Shown here piece by piece: positions 11,951 through 22,745 of a DNA stretch of 64,000 nucleotides. Source of the stretch: Phalacrocorax aristotelis (Eukaryota; Chordata; Aves; Suliformes; Phalacrocoracidae); NCBI RefSeq assembly GCF_949628215.1, contig NW_027441295.1, positions 285,001-349,000 of the forward strand, given 5' to 3'. The notes beneath the pieces were generated by a model. That model was not told the origin of the DNA. It saw nothing but the letters and a program-made list of their open reading frames with translations, and did not search any database. Position numbers and translations under genes: made by a program. How positions within the stretch are numbered: the stretch's first letter is position 1; each line of letters begins with the position of its first letter.

Positions 11951-14900
11951 GTGCCAGAAGTCCTGCACATCCTCCACAGCTGCATGCAGACCATGCGACA
12001 GAGCACCCACAGGCCCCTCCTGCTCCAGGCGGTGCGTCTCCTGGCCCGCTTTCACCATGAGCCCGTGGTGGACAGCCTCCTCCAGAAGCGGCTGCCCGTG
12101 GACAGGTCTGTGCACTCCCACCTCGCCCCACTGTGGTTAAAGACAGACCCCGTGGCTTGCCTGGGTCCTGGGTGAGGGGGAATCCAGTGGAGAAGAAGGT
12201 CGCTTGCCTCCCAAAAGGTCTGAGCACTGCAAGGCCGTGTGCTCCCGTCTCGGGAAGGAACCAGGCATCATAAGCCCCACTGCTGATGAGGAGAGCGTTT
12301 GGCCTCTAGTGAGGGCACCGCAGGTACCAGGGATGTGAGCTCAGGGGTGAACGTCTCTTCCCCTGCAGGGACGCGATGGAGCTGTGGAGGACCTTGGGGA
12401 GAAGCGTCCTGGGGGTTCAGGTCCTGAAGTACTTAACACAGAAATTAGAGGCAGCGGGAGAGAACAACCCTGGGCCCCACTCCTCCGCTCACCAACCGGA
12501 CCACAGCCAGGCTGCTCTGGAGTCCCTCACGGTATGTTCGAAGGCAGAGGCATCCCCGCAGCTTTGCATCCGCTGTCTAACTATCAAATGCCTGGGGGGA
12601 CTGCACAGGGGCGACGTGCCAGGGCGTCTCAGCGGTGCCGCTGTAGAGGGGCCGGGGTGCTTCGCTGCTGTCCCTGGCATGAGACCTGCAGGCAGCAAGA
12701 GCCCCCAGGGGAGGCAGAGGGACTGCGCTGGTGGGCAAAGCCCTTGTTTAACAGGTGGTTCTTGGCTGGATTTCCCTGTAGCTCCCCCGTGCCATCTCCG
12801 AGGTGGTGTTCGTGCTGCCAACCGAGGAAAGGGTCCGGCGCCTGCTTCCCCGCCTCCTTCCAGGCCTCCTGGGTGAGGTCAGCAAGGTGCTGGGGGAGGA
12901 GATGCTGCTCCCCCCTTTGAGATGCCGGAGGGGACTCTTCCTCAACGTACCGAGAAGTGAGGACAAGCCGTGCAGGTAAGGAGCAGGAGGGGCAGGGAAG
13001 TTGGGGAGCTTTACTTCCCCACCCAGGCGTGTTCGTCTGTGGTGCTGAGGGAGCACTTTGGCCTGCCCTGTTTCCTTGGCGTGGCGGCCAGTTCAGGGCT
13101 GTCTTGGCTTCTCTTCTTTCCTGGAGAACCATCTGTTCCCAGAGAGGAAGGGGTCGTGGGGTTGGCACCACCAACTGCTCTCATCCTGCCTCCTGTGCAG
13201 CCTTGACGGCAGCGTGTCCTTCTTCTCCCTCCGCTGACCGGGCAGAGACCCTGCGTGGGGTTGGCCCAGCCCACAGACGGGGAGACCCCTCCTGGCCCGG
13301 GGGCGGTGGCCCAGCTCCGGCCATGGCCATCTGTGGTCTGGTGTCCTAGAGACTCAGCTCGTCTAATCTGCGGCCTGGCAGGGCATGACCAGCGGGCTTG
13401 GCTGTAGCAGCAGAGATCCTGCCTGTAAAATCTGTCGGTGGGTGGACCCATTGGGTCACCTCCTCACAGCACTGGACTCTGCCCCCGCTCCTGGTCCTCA
13501 AGAGCTGGGGGAAATTGGAGCTATCTGTGACCTGCAAGTCCTGCTGCATAAAATGCTGGCGAGACGAGCCCTCAGGGAGCACCTTGGGCATCTGGCATCG
13601 AGTGAGCCCAGGGACCCTGCGCTGCCAGTGGCTTGAGGCATGGCAAAGGATGAAAATGTCCATTTTCTGAGAGCTTTATGGACTTGAATGCTACCAAGCG
13701 TCATTTCAGGGGTACCTGGCCTCCAGCACGGGGCCGTGTGGGATGAGCCTCCGGAGCAACACCTCCCACAGCGGCAGAGCTTTTTAGCTCCACCACAGCA
13801 AATCTTCCCCAGAAGTGCTGTGATTTGCGATGTCTTTGGGCTTTCTTTTTGCCAGCCCTTACCGTGAGGCTCTAGAACTGGTGCTGAGCAGATGCATGGA
13901 GAAGAGGTGGCTGCTGCTGCTACGGAGGCAGGGAGCGTGGGCGTTTCTCGAAAACCCGCGGGCTCATGCCGATGGTGTGTGCCTCCTGACGAGGTGAGAC
14001 CCCGGGGCTGCGCCTCACCGTCCTGTGGGCGGCTGTGCCCAGGGAAATGGCTGCCAGGACCATTCCCGTGTGCCCAGGGAGCTGCCTTGCAGGGCTGAAC
14101 AGCGCCCGCGTCGGAGCAGGGGAGGTTTGGGGTCGTGGCCTGTGCCCTTGCCGCATGACTGTGTGTCGCCTTCTTGTGCTCTACGTGCAGCGTCCTGCTT
14201 CGCAACCAGCTCGTCTCAAGGGGAGTGATATGGGCCCTTTCCCAGTGGCTGAACTCCCGCTCGGATAACCTGCAGCTCACGGCAACGGCTTTCTTTGCTG
14301 AGGTGAGGCAACAGGGCGGGGAGGAAGGCTTCAGAGGGCTTCTCTTAGGAAAGTGCTGCTTGGGATGTCTCTTTCTGAGGGAAGAAGGTGCCAGGAGAGA
14401 GTCACCGTCCAGTGGATCCAATGGATCCTCATTTCTTTGAAGCCCATTCGCGTGCTGTGCCTGGGCTTGGCTGGCACCCTGGCACTCACGGGCATGTTGC
14501 TTGATTGTAGCTGATGAAGGACCCCCCGATGATGGAGAAGAAGTTCCTGGAGAGTGTCCTAGGCGTCTTGGTGGAGAGATCACAGCACAGAATCAGCGCT
14601 GTGCGGCAGATGGCAGCGAGAGGCCTGGGCAATGCAGTCAGGAGAGCACCCGAGGAGGTGAGACCAGCTTTTCCCTTCTCTGACTGCAGCCACTCACTGG
14701 CAGGAACCTGGTGGAGAGCTGCACGGGGCTTTGAGAGCTTGGCCAGGCTAGCAAAGGCAAACGGGGCTCTTTCCTAAGGCCACGCTCCTTTCTCTGATGT
14801 CAGCAGGGTGGCAAAGGGGGACCTGGCGCCAAACAAGGCTTCCTGGGCTGAGATCCCCTCTGAGCCGGTTTCTAGCAACTTCAGCCCCTGGCAGATGAAG

Positions 14901-17479
14901 GGTTCCTGACCAAACACTCTTGCCCGTCAAGGAGTTAGAGCCCCCTAACAGTTCCCCCGAGGGGGCCCAAGCCTGTGCTGCCCTGTGCATCTCCCTTGGC
15001 CTCAGGAGGAGCTTGGCCGGCTCACTGCGACCAAGGAGCCTGCAGGCAGCTCCCCCATGTACCAGGGCTTGAGGCCTTGTAGGACAATCCCGTAAGAGCT
15101 CAAATGGCCAAACCGGCCTAACCCTTCCCACGGGTGGGGTCTGCACAGCACCCTGCGTGGGGATCAGAGGCGCAGGCAGGGCTGCACGAGTCAGGGCTCC
15201 CAGCACCTGAAGGGACTGCCTTTATTAGCCTCTCTTTCTCTGAAGTGCTGGCTCTGACAAAGAGCATGTCAGAAGAGATCTTAGAGAGTCTCGAGCCCCT
15301 TTCCTGAGGGGATCAGAACAGGCCAGCGCCTCCTGGTGCAAAACATAAGCAATGGTAAAGAGGCGCTGTTTGGGCCAGGACTCGTGAGAAGCTTGTGGGG
15401 TCTTTGGCTTTGCAGGTGCGAAGGCACAAGGAGGCCATTCTGGAGGCGCTGCAGAGGGGCCTGAGGGACACCACCTGTCCCGAGGTGGCTGCTGAGAGCA
15501 TGCTGGTGCTGGCTGAGGTGGTGAGGAAGCTGAAGGCAGAGGGCTTGGGGTCTGCCTTCAAAGACGTCGCCAGGTCCACCAAGATGTTCTTTGAGGCTGT
15601 GAGTGAACCAACTCTTTCTTCTGCTTGTCTGAGAGGTGGGGGCGGGGAGGGAGGCGGGACGGTGTGTGCCCAGGGCCTCCCCGTGCTGCGTGGAGGCTCT
15701 CTGCTGGCTGAACATCTGCTTGGACCCTTTCCCCCCACTCTTCTGCGGGTAGGGTGGGCTGTGCTGTCAAGTGCCTGTGTCTGCCCCAGGACGGCAGGGT
15801 TTCTCGTGCGCTCCTGTGGTTTCCCAGGCATTACATGGCTCCCCTGCCAGAAAGGCTGCTTAGGTGCCCGGAGGCTCCCTGTGTATTGGGAGTCACTCCG
15901 GGACTCACGACCTAGGTGGCAGGGAAGGAATCTGGATGAGGTGACCTTCTTTCCAAACCATTGTTTTCCAAAGCACTGTATTCAAGCACACTGATTTAGC
16001 GATCCCTGATTCTTGTTCTGGTTGTTTACGTACTGGTTTCTTGAGGGTGGAAATGAGTGGACGAGAGCTGTTTCTTGGGCTGCTCTTCTCCACGGGCAGC
16101 GCGCGATTGTTGAAGTGGCGTTGGTAGGAGGTGCCCTCATTACCCAGCTGACAGATGGGGTCTGTGAGTTGCAGGAGCCAGAGGTCCTTCGCTCCTCGGC
16201 CTTCAGCCTCTACGCCACCCTGGCCTCCTCCGCCTCAGGGAAGAGATCATTCTTCGCCAGGGAAGTGGCGGAAACCTGGGTCAGCCTTCTCTTGCACCTC
16301 CGGGATCCTGACCCTGAAGTCTCCAATGTAAGAGCCCCCACATCTCATTTGCAAAGCCGTAGCAAGCCGTAGAAAGGCATAGAAAGCTGCCTGGCGAACT
16401 GCTGCAGCCAGTGCCCTCCCTGCCCGAAGACTGCGTCTGGGGCAGCCCCCTCTGCTGGGGGGGTGAGCTGAGCAGAGCTCAGCTGGACGAGCTTCCTGGC
16501 AAGGACCCCACCCGCTCCCACAGGGGAGGAACGACGTGGCTCGACTCTCTTTTTCAGGTGTGCAGGACTGCTCTCTATCTCTGCGCTCCGTTTTTGGGGC
16601 CAGAGCGGGTGCAGGAGACCATCATCACCTCCATCGGTCTGAGCGCAGCCGAGCTGCAGTACGAGGTTTGCCATTGCCTGGTGAGTGAGCTGTGCCCTGG
16701 GGAGAGGTTGCGGCCGCAGGGCCCTTCCCCAGAACCGAGAGGGGAGCATGAGGTGACATGCCACGGGTGGGCAGGGTGCGAGCCGGGTAGCTGGTGCAGA
16801 GGCACGGCCACCCCTTCTGGACACCTGCGCTCTCTCTCTCGCTCCCTCTTTTCTCTCCCTTTCCCCTTGTGGCCCACCCAGCCAACCGGCCGTGGGTCAG
16901 CAGAGGGGTCTTTTTGGCCAGAGAAGAAATTGTGCCTCTCTGCTTGCCCCTAGGTCAGAGATGCCCCTGCTGTGCTGGAGAGGCTCCGCAGCATCGCCAG
17001 GAGCCGCCACCTCGAGAACGGGCAGGCGCTGCACTCTGCCACCATTGCAGTCCTAGGTGAGAGTCAGGGCTGGGGCCCGATGCTGTGCTCCTCCCTGCCA
17101 AGATGGCCACGGTGGCCTGCGCTTTCCCCATCTGCCCAGGGAGGCCAGGGCTGGGGCCGGCCTTAGGAGGGCTGCCACAGAGGGGTTTGCCGAGGGCTCA
17201 GTGCGAGCGTAGGAGAAGGGCTGCAGAGCGGGTGCCGGTGGGGAGGCTGGACCCCGCACGAGGCGACGCTCAGCTCTGGCGGCTGCTATGTCGCGACTGT
17301 AAAGTTCTGATCTTTCTAGCCTTCCCCTCCAGCTCCCCAAGCACGTCCCAGGTGTAGGGGAGGGCCACAAGCCAGGGCTGTGGGGCAGTGCCTTGACACT
17401 CACCTCTTTGTCCCATGCCTTAGGAGACATCCTGGAAAAAGCAAGAGGCCTTAGCGGCTCTTGCCGGCAGCAGGAGTGA
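11951..17479 (+). CDS. Maestro heat-like repeat family protein, C-terminal 508 residues, copy 1
   Basis: Eleven exons join in frame to 1,527 bases ending in TGA: 11951-12105, 12369-12531, 12782-12975, 13856-13993, 14191-14302, 14511-14657, 15416-15598, 16175-16327, 16558-16680, 16954-17056, 17424-17479. All have AG/GT borders. The order of helical segments fits avian MROH proteins: EALELVLSRCMEKRW, DGVCLLTSVLLRNQLVS, LTATAFFAELMKDP, VRQMAARGLGNAV, SPEVAAE-like PEVAAESML, and LLLHLRDPDPEVSN. This is a solenoid of HEAT repeats with no catalytic motif and no membrane segment. The first exon starts in phase 0 after a clear acceptor, so upstream exons must exist, but none is recognised and the N-terminal part is missing. 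Which MROH member it is cannot be told. Confidence 0.88.
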
Positions 17480-17715
17480 GGCTCCTATTCTCAGGTAGGT
17501 TTGAGCAGAGCCGAGCTCTGGCTCTGCTGGTCAGGGAGGAGCTTGGAGGCCTGGCAGCAAAAGGCCTGGCTCGGAGCAGGAGAGGAGCACCCAGCAAGGG
17601 CAGCTCCTCATCGCCCCTCCCGTGTCACTGCAGCTTCCTATTGCCCGCGGCCAGAGGCAGACAAGATTTTCTGCGACTGTGACAGTGACCACTGCGAGCC
17701 GGGGGTACTTATGGC

Positions 17716-17721
17716 AATAAA
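17716..17721 (+). terminator. Poly(A) signal AATAAA of MROH copy 1
   Basis: AATAAA lies 237 bases after the stop codon, within ATGGCAATAAACCTCC. It is kept at 42,228 in unit 2, and CR1 sequence begins shortly after. Confidence 0.7.
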
Positions 17722-17759
17722 CCTCCTTTGACCGCCACGCCGATGGAGAGTGATCTTTC

Positions 17760-18250
17760 TTTCCTAGAGGCGGGGGGCCGTGCCAGGGCCGTGCCAAGGC
17801 CTGAGGGGATGCACCCACAGGTGCTGAGGGAGCTGGCTGATGTGACCACAAGGCTGCTCTCAGTGACCCTTGAAATGTTGCAGCAACTGGGGAAGGTTCC
17901 TGAGGACTGGGAGAAAGCAAATGTGGCTCCTGTCTTCAGGAAGGGCCAGAAAGAAGATCCAGGGTGGCACAAGCTGGTTGGCCTCACTTCAGTCCTTTGG
18001 GACATGGGGGACCACAGGGGTTTGTTCACTTTGGGTTTAGGTAGTGTTGTGACACCATCTCCCATAACACCCTCACTGAGGAGGTGGCAAAGGTCGAGTC
18101 CGATAAGAGGCTGTGGAGGGAGACTGAAAACGTTCCCGTGGATGCCCAGAGGGCTGCAATTTGTGGCACAAAACCCCGTGAGAGGATCGCTCACTAGCGG
18201 TGTGCCAAGTTTGGGCAGCGGTGCTGATGCAACGTCCACTCCTCACAAGT
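17760..18250 (+). mobile_element. CR1 LINE ORF2 fragment, unit 1
   Basis: Translation on the plus strand gives HPQVLRELAD, then VPEDWEKANVAPVFRKGQK and DPG, which are landmarks at the start of the CR1 reverse transcriptase domain. The copy then skips to a downstream CR1 part (VTPSPITPSL region), so it is internally deleted and inactive. It starts about 40 bases after the MROH poly(A) signal. Confidence 0.8.
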
Positions 18251-19299
18251 GATGAAGACACCGTGGCAGAGCACGCTCTCAGCTAGTTGGCAGGTGACAG
18301 GGTGCCACAGTGCTAAACCCCCTGACTAGGGTCGTTGGGAGACTCCACATGAGGAGGGTTTAAGGTTTTAATATCAAGTTTACTTATTTGAGGATATTTG
18401 GTGTTGTAGGGGATTTTTACTAAGAGAAGCGCTCTCTACTGAATATACCGAAATCACATGATAGTGAAATCCCAACAGAAGCAGAAGAGAGCAATTGCAC
18501 TCTACAGCGGAATCAGATGGCAAATAGGATTCCCATTACCTATCTCCATATGCTCACTGTCAGGATGCTGGGTGTCCCCAGTCGCCAGGAAGCAGTACAT
18601 GGGTTTAAGGCAGCTGAAGCCCATTTCTCTCTTCCAAGTATATTTTGCCGGCTTTTTGACTTTTACACTCTATGCTGGCTTGGGCCACCTACCACCACAT
18701 ATACACTTCTCCCATGCTGGTGTAGCTGGCTCAGGGCAATAATACTTTCTAATGATTATTTTAGGCAAGACCATTACGTAACTACTTTACCCACTCAATT
18801 GATACGTCCATGAATCTACAACAAAAGGCGCCATCCAGTCCCCTTGGTGTTGAGGCAAGTTCTGCTTGCTTTACAACAGCCATAGTCACCTCCTAACATT
18901 ATTTTCTGAGCTCCGTGAGCCCATCATCCTTGCCTAGCTTCTCCAGTGTGGGGTTTGTTTTGGTCAGTCACATAGGAGCCGAAGGAGCAGCCACCACAAC
19001 AGCCAGGCGTAACAGAGCTGGGGAAGCCCTGGCCGTGAACGACTTGTTCTGGCAAAGTAATTGCCTCTTTAGAAGAAAAGGTTTTACACTGCTCGAATCA
19101 AATACAAACAGTTCTGCATACAGAGGGAGCGAGTCATTTACCTACACCAAAATTAGGGGCAAAGTTTCTTTGGATCTCCCACCTGAGCCTCTTTTGTATC
19201 AAATTCTCCTTCTTGTCTCCCATCCTCGTGTGACGCACAACAGCAAAGAGCCTGGGACCATCGTCTAAAGAACCCCCCATAGGAACGGGTAGGCTGCCG
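18251..19299. other. Unassigned sequence between two CR1 fragments, unit 1
   Basis: Moderately AT-rich sequence without recognisable exons, tandem repeats or terminal repeats. Frames up to 117 codons occur but show no family features. It may be old transposon sequence. Confidence 0.4.
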
Positions 19300-20110
19300 T
19301 GGGGTCCCTCTAGGCGGTGCAATACCCACGCTTTACAAACCCAGCCTGGAGGCAGTCTTCTAGAACTGCACTAGCAAGGATTGCCTCAAAGGGGCTAAGC
19401 CTTTCCCTCGGTCTCCTGGCTCTGCTTCCGTTCACACAGCCCAGGATGGCCTTGGCCACCTTTGACTCCAGGGCGTGCTGGTGGCCCATGTGCCATTCAC
19501 TGTCCACCAGGTCCCCAGGGCTGCTTCCACAGAGCAGCTCCAGAGCCAGGCAGTGCCCAGCCTCTGTGGCTGTGATTTGTTAGGCTGCTGCAGGGGCAGG
19601 GCTTTGCTTTTCTCCCTGCTGAAATTCCTAAGGTTCATGCCAGCCCATGCCTCTCGCCGGTTGAGCTCCCCGGGGCTGGCCGCTTTCCCCCAGAAGGCCA
19701 TCATCTGCAAACTTGACGAGCGTGCCTTCCATCACCTCTTCAAGGTCACTGATAAAGAAGTTATACAGGACAGGTCTCCAGATGGACGCATGAAATGCTC
19801 CTGTCGGTACTGCTTTCTAGTTAGAGTATGAACCACTTAGTCACAAGCCTCTGAGCCCAACCGCCCCTCCGGCATTTGACCCAACTGGTTACCCAGGCAT
19901 GGTGACCAGAACTTGCTCACCTGGATGCACGGCTATTGTTGGGGATGCTATTGAAAGGCTTGCTGAAGTCAAAGTCAAAGATGCCTTTTCACTTCCTCTC
20001 CATGACCTTTCAGAGATGATACGGAGCAGCCCCACTATGACTTTGGCCTGCTCTCTTAGCCCCTTTGGCTGCAGCCCCTCTAGTCCCCCAGACTCTAAGA
20101 GCTTCCGTTA
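19300..20110 (-). mobile_element. Degraded CR1 LINE fragment, unit 1
   Basis: The plus strand reads as the complement of CR1. It includes the CATCTGCAAACTTGACGAG block, GATAAAGAAGTTATACAGGAC, and GGCTTGCTGAAGTCAAAGTC, which correspond to the reverse transcriptase region. It is strongly diverged with several breaks, hence older than the nested pair at 21.7-22.7 kb. Confidence 0.65.
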
Positions 20111-20539
20111 AATAAACCACCCCTGAATTGCTCCTTGCCCACTGCTGCTTCTGCTTCTTCTCCTCACACCCTGCCTTGATGCACACAGGCCTGGGAGACC
20201 CTTCTCGTGGAGACTGAGGAAAGGAAGATTTCTGAGGATGCAGCTCTGACCTACCTGCACCTCCTCTTCCTATTTCATCTGCTCGATTCGGCAGCAGGCC
20301 CGCGGTTTCCCTTTTCATCGCCTTACTGTTAATGAAGCAGTAGCAGCTCATCACTCTGCCCATACCCTCACTTGCAAGCATCTCTCCTAGGGTGACGGAC
20401 ACCCGGCTGCACCCTACGACACTCCGAGGTCTAGAGAGAGACAAAGACCCCAAACCTCAGGAAATAAGACACCGAAAAATCATAAGTGAGATCGAAGGGT
20501 TGAAAGAACCAGGATGGTCAGCCTTGAAACCTTGCCTAG

Positions 20540-21008
20540 AGAGAACAGAAAGCCCCTAAAGCAGAGAGATGGGAATAGCTGCCCTGGGGCTCACCATTGC
20601 TCAGGCAGAAGCCATGGCAGGAGGTGAAGTAACACCCTAACTCAGTGATAACTGGCAGGATGAAGGGATGACCTCCGGTTACCTTAGGCAATTATGCTGC
20701 TAAAAAGCACACCCCTAGGAGGAGACCTGAGATGGAAATGTGAGCCCACCTTAACATAATGAGCCCAGCTAAAAGGAAGATGTGTGCTTATGAACTATTG
20801 TACAAGTAACCAAGCAGATATTTTAATGGAACATCTCTTGTTATTGTTTTGTATAAAAGACCCCCCCCGTGTTTCTAAACGGTCTGCTGGCTGATGGTAA
20901 ATGCTCGGCACCCCACTCTGCAGACTGGGGAGAGAGACAAATATCTCTCGACTCAGTGTGTTGATTGGATTTTGCACACCAGGGAAGAACCCTGATGTAG
21001 GGACAACA
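20540..21008 (+). mobile_element. Probable solitary LTR of an endogenous retrovirus, unit 1 (left end uncertain)
   Basis: A TATA box (TATAAAAG at 20,852-20,859) is followed about 150 bases later by a CA terminus (GGGACAACA ending at 21,008). The stretch between has the look of R-U5, and the preceding AT-rich part of U3. No gag, pol or env coding sequence is nearby. The left terminus and target-site duplication could not be fixed, so the start is approximate. It directly precedes the YY1/ZNF143-type motifs. Confidence 0.45.
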
Positions 21009-21075
21009 TAAGCACTAACAATGTTCTCTGGGGAGGCCACTACCACCCCTCTGGGGGTCTGCTCCGACAAGGGAG

Positions 21076-21086
21076 AAAATGGCGGC
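21076..21086 (+). promoter_or_regulatory. YY1-type motif, unit 1
   Basis: AAAATGGCGGC matches the well-known YY1 core (AANATGGCGGC). It stands 36 bases before the first ZNF143-type motif in a short CpG-rich stretch. The unit 2 copy is unchanged at about 45,593. Confidence 0.5.
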
Positions 21087-21120
21087 GGACGAAGGCAGCG
21101 CGCTTGTGTGGCACCACACG

Positions 21121-21633
21121 GCATGCTGGGAGCTGTAGTGCCATGCCCCACAGCAGGCCAGGGCACCACCCCAGCGGCTGTGGGTGTGTGTGGGGCCCCA
21201 GGCCATGCTGGGAGCTGTAGTGCCATGCCCCACAGCAGGCCAGGGCACCACTTCTAGTGGCTGTGGGTGTGTGTGGGGCCCCAGGCCATGCTGGGAGCTG
21301 TAGTGCCATGCCCCACAGCAGGCCAGGGCACCACTTCTAGTGGCTGTGGGTGTGTGTGGGGCCCCAGGCCATGCTGGGAGCTGTAGTGCCATGCCCCACA
21401 CCAGGCCAGGGCACCACTTCTAGTGGCTGTGGGTGTGTGTGGGGCCCCAGGCCATGCTGGGAGCTGTAGTGCCATGCCCCACAGCAGGCCAGGGCACCAC
21501 CCCAGCGGCTGTGGGTGTGTGTGGGGCCCCAGGCCATGCTGGGAGCTGTAGTGCCATGCCCCACAGCAGGCCAGGGCACCACTTCTAGTGGCTGTGGGTG
21601 TGTGTGGGGCCCCAGGCCATGCTGGGAGCTGTA
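21121..21633 (+). repeat. Minisatellite of 82/83-bp units, each with a ZNF143/THAP11-type site; 7 motifs, unit 1
   Basis: The motif CATGCTGGGAGCTGTAGTG starts at 21122, 21204, 21287, 21370, 21453, 21535 and 21618. Spacing is 83 bp where the linker has CACTTCTAGTGG and 82 bp where it has CACCCCAGCGG. On the minus strand it reads ACTACAGCTCCCAGCATG, close to the published ZNF143/SBF element (ACTACA, two bases, TCCCAGCATGC). The seventh copy has a damaged ACTACA half. Repeats are nearly identical, pointing to recent homogenisation. Confidence 0.93.
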
Positions 21634-21689
21634 TGGACCCGTTTGAGTTAACCAGAAGTTAAGCCCAGCCGCCCCCAGCCACCCAGAAT

Positions 21690-22745
21690 TAGCTGAGGTC
21701 GCTTGGAAAGCAAGGGGGTTTAACCTCTGCCAAATTATTCAACCCAACAGTGGATTGTGACCGTCTCCTTTTCTCCAGGCTGAAGAAACCAAGTGACTTT
21801 AGCTGCTCCTTGTGTGGTTTCTCCTCTAAACCCTTCACCAACTTGTGGCCCTCCTCTGGGCATTCTCTAGTAGCTTTGTATCTGTAATGTACTGTGGCAC
21901 CCAAAATTGCCCACAGCACTTAAGGTGAGGCCGCCCCAGCGTGGAGCAGAGCGGGACAATCCCCTCCCTCGACTGGCTGCCATGCAGGGCTCGATGCCCC
22001 CCAGGGCACGGCTGGGCCTCTGGGCTGCCAGGGCACGCTGCTGGCTCGTGTTCAACTTGCCGTCGACCAGAACCCCCAGGTCCCTCTGCAGAGCTGCTCC
22101 CCAGCCCCTCGTTCCCCAGGCTGTCTGTATATCCCAGGTTGCCATGCCCCAGGGGCAAAATCAGGCACTTGCCCTCATTAAACTTTATACAGTCGGTGAT
22201 TGCCCAGCTCTCCAGCCTGTCCAGGAGACATGGTAGTGTTAGGAGATATGGTAGTCTCGGGTTGACGGTTGGACTTGGTGATCTTAGAGGTCTTTTCCAA
22301 CCCTAATGATTCTGTGATTCTATGGTCTCTCTACAGGGCCTCTCTGCCCTCGAGTGCCAACAGCCCCTCCCAGTTTTGTGTCGTCAGCAAGTTTAGTTAG
22401 TATTCCTTCAAGCCCTGCACCCAAGGCATTTACCAAGAGATTAAAGAGTACCAGAGCCAAGATGGAGCCCTGTGCAACCCCACTAGTGACTGGCCGCCAG
22501 CCCGATGTAAGCCATTGACTATGACCCTTTGAGCCCGACCCATCAGCCCATTGCTCACCCACTGCATGACGTGTTTATCCAGCTCTGTGCTGGACAGTTT
22601 GTCCAGGAGAAGACTGTGAGAGACAGTAGCGAAAGCTTTACTGAAATCCAAAAAGATCACATTGGCCGACTTCCCTTGTTCAGCTAGGTGCGTGACCTCG
22701 TCATCGAAGGAACTCAGATTTGTCGTCGTTCCCCATTTGTCGCTC
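21690..22745 (-). mobile_element. CR1 LINE ORF2 fragment interrupted by a second CR1, unit 1
   Basis: On the minus strand, 22,745-22,330 codes reverse transcriptase landmarks: NVIFLDFSKAF, then RPVTSGVAQGSIL, then the LADDTKLGG version of the active-site loop. After an interruption the frame resumes at 22,214 with ILPLGHGNLGY, then DLGVLVDGKLN and SLGFFSLEKRRR, the C-terminal part of CR1 ORF2. Frameshifts and substitutions make it inactive. Its 5' end overlaps the last codons of the candidate membrane-protein gene. Confidence 0.88.
22228..22324 (+). mobile_element. CR1 3' tail inserted into another CR1, unit 1
   Basis: The plus strand carries GGTTGGACTTGGTGATCTTA, then GAGGTCTTTTCCAACCC, and ends in the octamer pair ATTCTGTG ATTCTATG, the diagnostic 3' end of avian CR1. 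It is opposite in orientation to the CR1 that surrounds it and splits that element's ORF2 between the active-site region and the C-terminal part. Confidence 0.88.

Noticed and set aside
13201-13236. Good acceptor at 13,200 as a possible MROH exon
   Set aside because: In the required phase it meets a stop after eleven codons. The exon at 13,856 continues the family sequence directly (PCR then EALELVL), so this is at most an alternative exon.
20962-21402. Frames of up to 128 codons on the minus strand within and beside the minisatellite
   Set aside because: They are translations of the 83-bp repeat, shifting frame with each unit, and have no start or splice context.
21121-21633. Regularly spaced repeats considered as a CRISPR-like array
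   Set aside because: The whole 82/83-bp unit repeats with no unique spacers, and the DNA is avian.
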